Part shown: positions 40,905 through 42,648 of the stretch, one piece after another
Position numbering within the stretch: position 1 is the first letter of the stretch
How the letters are laid out: the number at the start of each line of letters is the position of its first letter
Assembly: GCA_902778135.1 (NCBI GenBank)
Contig: CACYWP010000025.1
Span: 1-42,648, forward strand
Reading direction: 5' to 3'
DNA from: an uncultured Coriobacteriaceae bacterium
Lineage (GTDB): Bacteria > Actinomycetota > Coriobacteriia > Coriobacteriales > Atopobiaceae
Length of the DNA stretch: 42,648 nucleotides
Notes under the pieces: generated by a model
The model's input: the letters and a program-made list of their open reading frames with translations, nothing else
Told to the model about the DNA's origin: nothing
Database searches by the model: none
Position numbers and translations under genes: made by a program

Positions 40905-41010
40905 GTCCGGCTGGGACGGTTCTCCACGGTCGAATCCTTGGTCCGTCTGGGACGGTTCTCCTTGGTCGAATCCTTGGTCCGTATGGGACGGTTCTCCTTG
41001 GTCGAATCTG
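40905..41010 (+). repeat. Three tandem 36-bp repeats
   Basis: Units start at 40905, 40941 and 40977 (the last truncated to 34 bp). Each contains GTCCG..TGGGACGGTTCTCC and GGTCGAATC, the same core as the dispersed repeats at 8286 and 38518-38710. The array fills the gap between the cyclodeaminase-like stop and the aminotransferase start, so it lies in the aminotransferase leader or promoter. No cas genes or variable spacers: not CRISPR. Confidence 0.85.
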
Positions 41011-41052
41011 TCTTGCGAGCCACGGGGCTCCGCGACGCGGCAAGAGCTCGTG

Positions 41053-42063
41053 CTAGAGCTCGACCGTCGTGCCGGCCCCCTCCATCGCGGCACGGTCGAC
41101 GACGCGCGCGATGGTCGCCAGGTCCTGAAGCGACAGGCCGGTGGAATCGAACACGGTGATCTGCTCGTCCGAGGTGCGACCCGCCACATCGCCAGCGATG
41201 ACGGCACCGATCTCGTCAAGCTCATCGGAGAGCAGCCCCTGCGCGTAGGCCATCTCGCACTCCCCCACCGTGGTCGCCTGGCGCACGTCATCCACGACCA
41301 CGCGCGCACCAGCCATAAGCGCCGACTCGACCTCCTGCTTGCCAGCCTTGTCGGCACCGACACAGGACAGGTGCGTGCCCGGACGGACCCACTCGGCGCG
41401 CAGGTAGGGCTCGTAGCTAGGGGTCGCCGTCATGATGACGTCAGCCTGGCGCACGGCAGGCTCGAGGTCGTTGGTCTCGATTGTGGGAGCCTCGACGCCA
41501 CTGCCTGCCAGCAGGCCCGCGAGCTCGTCCACGATGGCCGCAAGTCGCTCGGGCTCGGTGGCCCCATGCAGGGGGTTGGTGACGATCACACGCTCTATCT
41601 GCGGCAACGCAATGAGGTTTGCTGCGACGAGGTAGGGGCACAGCCCGCCGTCACCGCAGACGACCAGCACGCGCGCATCCCGACGGGAGAGCCACTTGGC
41701 ACCCACGGCGCCCGCCGCGCCGGTCCTGAAGCGCGTGATGGGCATGGCGTTGAGCACGGCCTTGGGGGCACCGGTCGCATAGTCGAACACCAGCGAGGTG
41801 CCATGGTAGACGGGCAGCCCCTGGTCGGGGTTGTCATAGTAGCAGCTGATGGCCTTGAGGCCCCAGATGCCGTCACCGTCAAGGTTGCCGCTCTTCAGGT
41901 CCATGTCGCGCACGCCCTCGAGGAAGTCGTGGTAGAGCAACGGCCAGACCGACCCGCTGCCCTCATGCTTCTGCGTGTACGCGCCTTCCACGGCCTCGAT
42001 GGCCATGGGAATCGTGACGAGGCTGCGGACCTCGTCCGCGTTGAGAATCCTGATGCTGTCCAT
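41053..42063 (-). CDS. Ornithine cyclodeaminase / mu-crystallin family protein
   Basis: A 336-residue protein. ATG at 42063 follows GGAGG; upstream in-frame sequence to 42210 looks non-coding. Family features are MDLKSGNL and GIWGLKAISCYY (substrate-side lysines), MPITRFRTGAAGAVGAKWL, and a Rossmann strand-loop VLVVCGDGGLCPYLVA, where the usual GAGxQA reads GDGGLC. Family members are NAD(P)-dependent: ornithine cyclodeaminase, alanine dehydrogenase, ketimine reductase, or SbnB-type enzymes. The altered nucleotide loop makes the exact reaction uncertain. The aminotransferase downstream suggests a shared amino acid route. Confidence 0.85.
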   Translation of the reverse strand: MDSIRILNADEVRSLVTIPMAIEAVEGAYTQKHEGSGSVWPLLYHDFLEGVRDMDLKSGNLDGDGIWGLKAISCYYDNPDQGLPVYHGTSLVFDYATGAPKAVLNAMPITRFRTGAAGAVGAKWLSRRDARVLVVCGDGGLCPYLVAANLIALPQIERVIVTNPLHGATEPERLAAIVDELAGLLAGSGVEAPTIETNDLEPAVRQADVIMTATPSYEPYLRAEWVRPGTHLSCVGADKAGKQEVESALMAGARVVVDDVRQATTVGECEMAYAQGLLSDELDEIGAVIAGDVAGRTSDEQITVFDSTGLSLQDLATIARVVDRAAMEGAGTTVEL

Positions 42064-42375
42064 GTCGCCCTCCACCAGGTCGTCGTACAGGGCCGGGCAC
42101 GACCCGACAGGGTCGCCCATGCCTGCGCTTGTATCCAGGAAGAGGCCAGGCGGAGACGAAGCGGGGTCACGCGTTGCCCCAGAGCCGTCCCGAGTTCGCC
42201 CCTGCTCCACGACCGGTGTAGGAGTGGCTTCTCTTGAGCATACAATACACGCTTTCTAATGACCGTCAAACTGGATAAAGATGACAAGGCCGTCTGGTTT
42301 TATTCCTGCTGTTAATCTGCCCGTATCGAGAGAAACGCCAGCAATGCTGCACTATTCCATCTTATATAGAATTGC

Positions 42376-42402
42376 AGTATATTGCTTATAATCGTTATTC
42401 AA
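42376..42402 (-). promoter_or_regulatory. Candidate promoter of the cyclodeaminase-like gene
   Basis: On the minus strand TTGAAT (42397-42402) and TATACT (42376-42381) are spaced by 15 bases. An overlapping TATAAG (42385-42390) gives an alternative -10. Both lie in the AT-rich segment. Confidence 0.35.
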
Positions 42403-42447
42403 TGCATTATTCTGTATATTCGATTCACATCCGCTCCACATGGGCGA

Positions 42448-42469
42448 CGGGGTGCCCGAAGGCACCCCG
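42448..42469 (-). terminator. Hairpin terminator after the right-edge gene
   Basis: CGGGGTGCC (42448-42456) and GGCACCCCG (42461-42469) form a nine-base-pair stem closed by a four-base CGAA loop, 31 bases beyond the partial gene's stop. Confidence 0.55.
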
Positions 42470-42499
42470 CCCCGTTCGGAAGTCCCGTCGTCCCCGACC

Positions 42500-42648
42500 C
42501 TAGAACCAGCGGCTCCCGCCCAGCTCCTGCCAGTGGCTGGGGACGCCCTGGGGGCCGACCTCGCCGTGGGCCGAGCTCTCCTCGCAGCGCACGACCTGGA
42601 CCCAGTCCCCGCCCTCGTCGTAGCAGTGGAACGTCCAGCCGCAGCCCG
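42500..42648 (-). CDS. C-terminus of a small Cys/Trp-rich protein (possible peptide precursor)
   Basis: Only the last 49 residues are in the window; the stop TAG is at 42500-42502. The visible sequence starts GCGWTFHCYDEGGDWVQVVR and ends WQELGGSRWF. It has three Cys and four Trp, and no stop interrupts the frame. I do not recognise a family. The stretch C-x5-C-x-D then VQVVRCEE parallels C-x5-C-x-D then VQHVVVEE in the core of the Nif11-type peptide at 892-1092. It may be the core and tail of a related precursor with its leader beyond the edge, or a small zinc or redox protein. Confidence 0.55.
   Translation of the reverse strand, partial: GCGWTFHCYDEGGDWVQVVRCEESSAHGEVGPQGVPSHWQELGGSRWF

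Larger units (their letters stand above)
42064..42499. other. Gene-free region with a strongly AT-rich segment
   Basis: No convincing gene was found. The part from about 42240 to 42430 is far more AT-rich than the rest of the window; 42361-42420 has only 14 G or C in 60 bases. It probably holds the promoter of the cyclodeaminase-like gene, with a long leader of about 300 bases. Confidence 0.5.

Noticed and set aside
40905..41010. CRISPR array
   Set aside because: Period 36 bp looks suggestive, but the whole unit repeats with no variable spacers, there are only three units, and no cas genes are in the window.

Overview
The window is about 42.6 kb of GC-rich DNA (AT-rich stretches are confined to a few intergenic regions) from what looks like an anaerobic, sugar-fermenting actinobacterium. 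The closest fit I can suggest is a gut or oral member of the Coriobacteriia (Olsenella/Atopobium/Collinsella type). This is an inference from codon usage, strong Shine-Dalgarno sites, many family 1 phospho-beta-glucosidases with RpiR regulators, paired multidrug ABC exporters and a DcuS/CitA-type two-component system. No rRNA, tRNA, transposase, integrase, phage gene or CRISPR array was seen, so this reads as ordinary chromosome with many small, independently transcribed units.

Layout. 1-2770: 5' part of a GH13 alpha-glucosidase broken by a frameshift, a 66-residue peptide with a Nif11-like double-glycine leader, and GH1 enzyme A. 2993-6519: heterodimeric ABC exporter 1. 6528-9884: an unusual fusion of a PTS EIIB-like domain to a ROK sugar-kinase domain, an intergenic region with repeats, and GH1 enzyme B. 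10028-13299: YwaF-like membrane protein and a DcuS/CitA-type sensor kinase with its response regulator. 13606-18058: DUF362 protein, EamA permease, aldo/keto reductase, a small protein behind an SOS-box-like site, and a NUDIX hydrolase. 18131-22455: heterodimeric ABC exporter 2 with a divergent MarR regulator. 22503-24030: exported flavodoxin-like lipoprotein, a DUF4405-like membrane protein and a possible 43-residue protein. 24276-26827: RpiR regulator and GH1 enzyme C, whose acid/base glutamate is a glutamine. 27111-33128: tandem PPK2, Tag glycosylase, fused tandem DJ-1 protein, MFS permease, small PQ-loop-like protein, SGNH hydrolase. 33254-38398: GH1 enzyme D with a divergent RpiR regulator, AsnA, GH1 enzyme E. 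38787-42063: frameshifted metallo-beta-lactamase-fold gene, class I/II aminotransferase, ornithine-cyclodeaminase/mu-crystallin protein. At the right edge is the C-terminus of a small Cys/Trp-rich protein whose cysteine pattern resembles the core of the peptide near the left edge.

How it works together. The dominant theme is hydrolysis of phosphorylated beta-glucosides: five GH1 paralogs, two RpiR regulators (one with clear operator-like repeats) and an EIIB-ROK fusion that may sense PTS phosphorylation or sugar state. No PTS permease lies in the window, so uptake must be encoded elsewhere. The two ABC exporter pairs are drug- or lipid-type exporters; one sits under a MarR regulator with palindromes in the shared promoter region.

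The most unusual items are the Nif11-leader peptide and its possible relative at the other edge, the EIIB-ROK fusion, the Glu-to-Gln GH1 enzyme, a 129-bp palindromic element present twice at identical length, and a roughly 25-bp dispersed repeat that also forms a 36-bp tandem array upstream of the aminotransferase.
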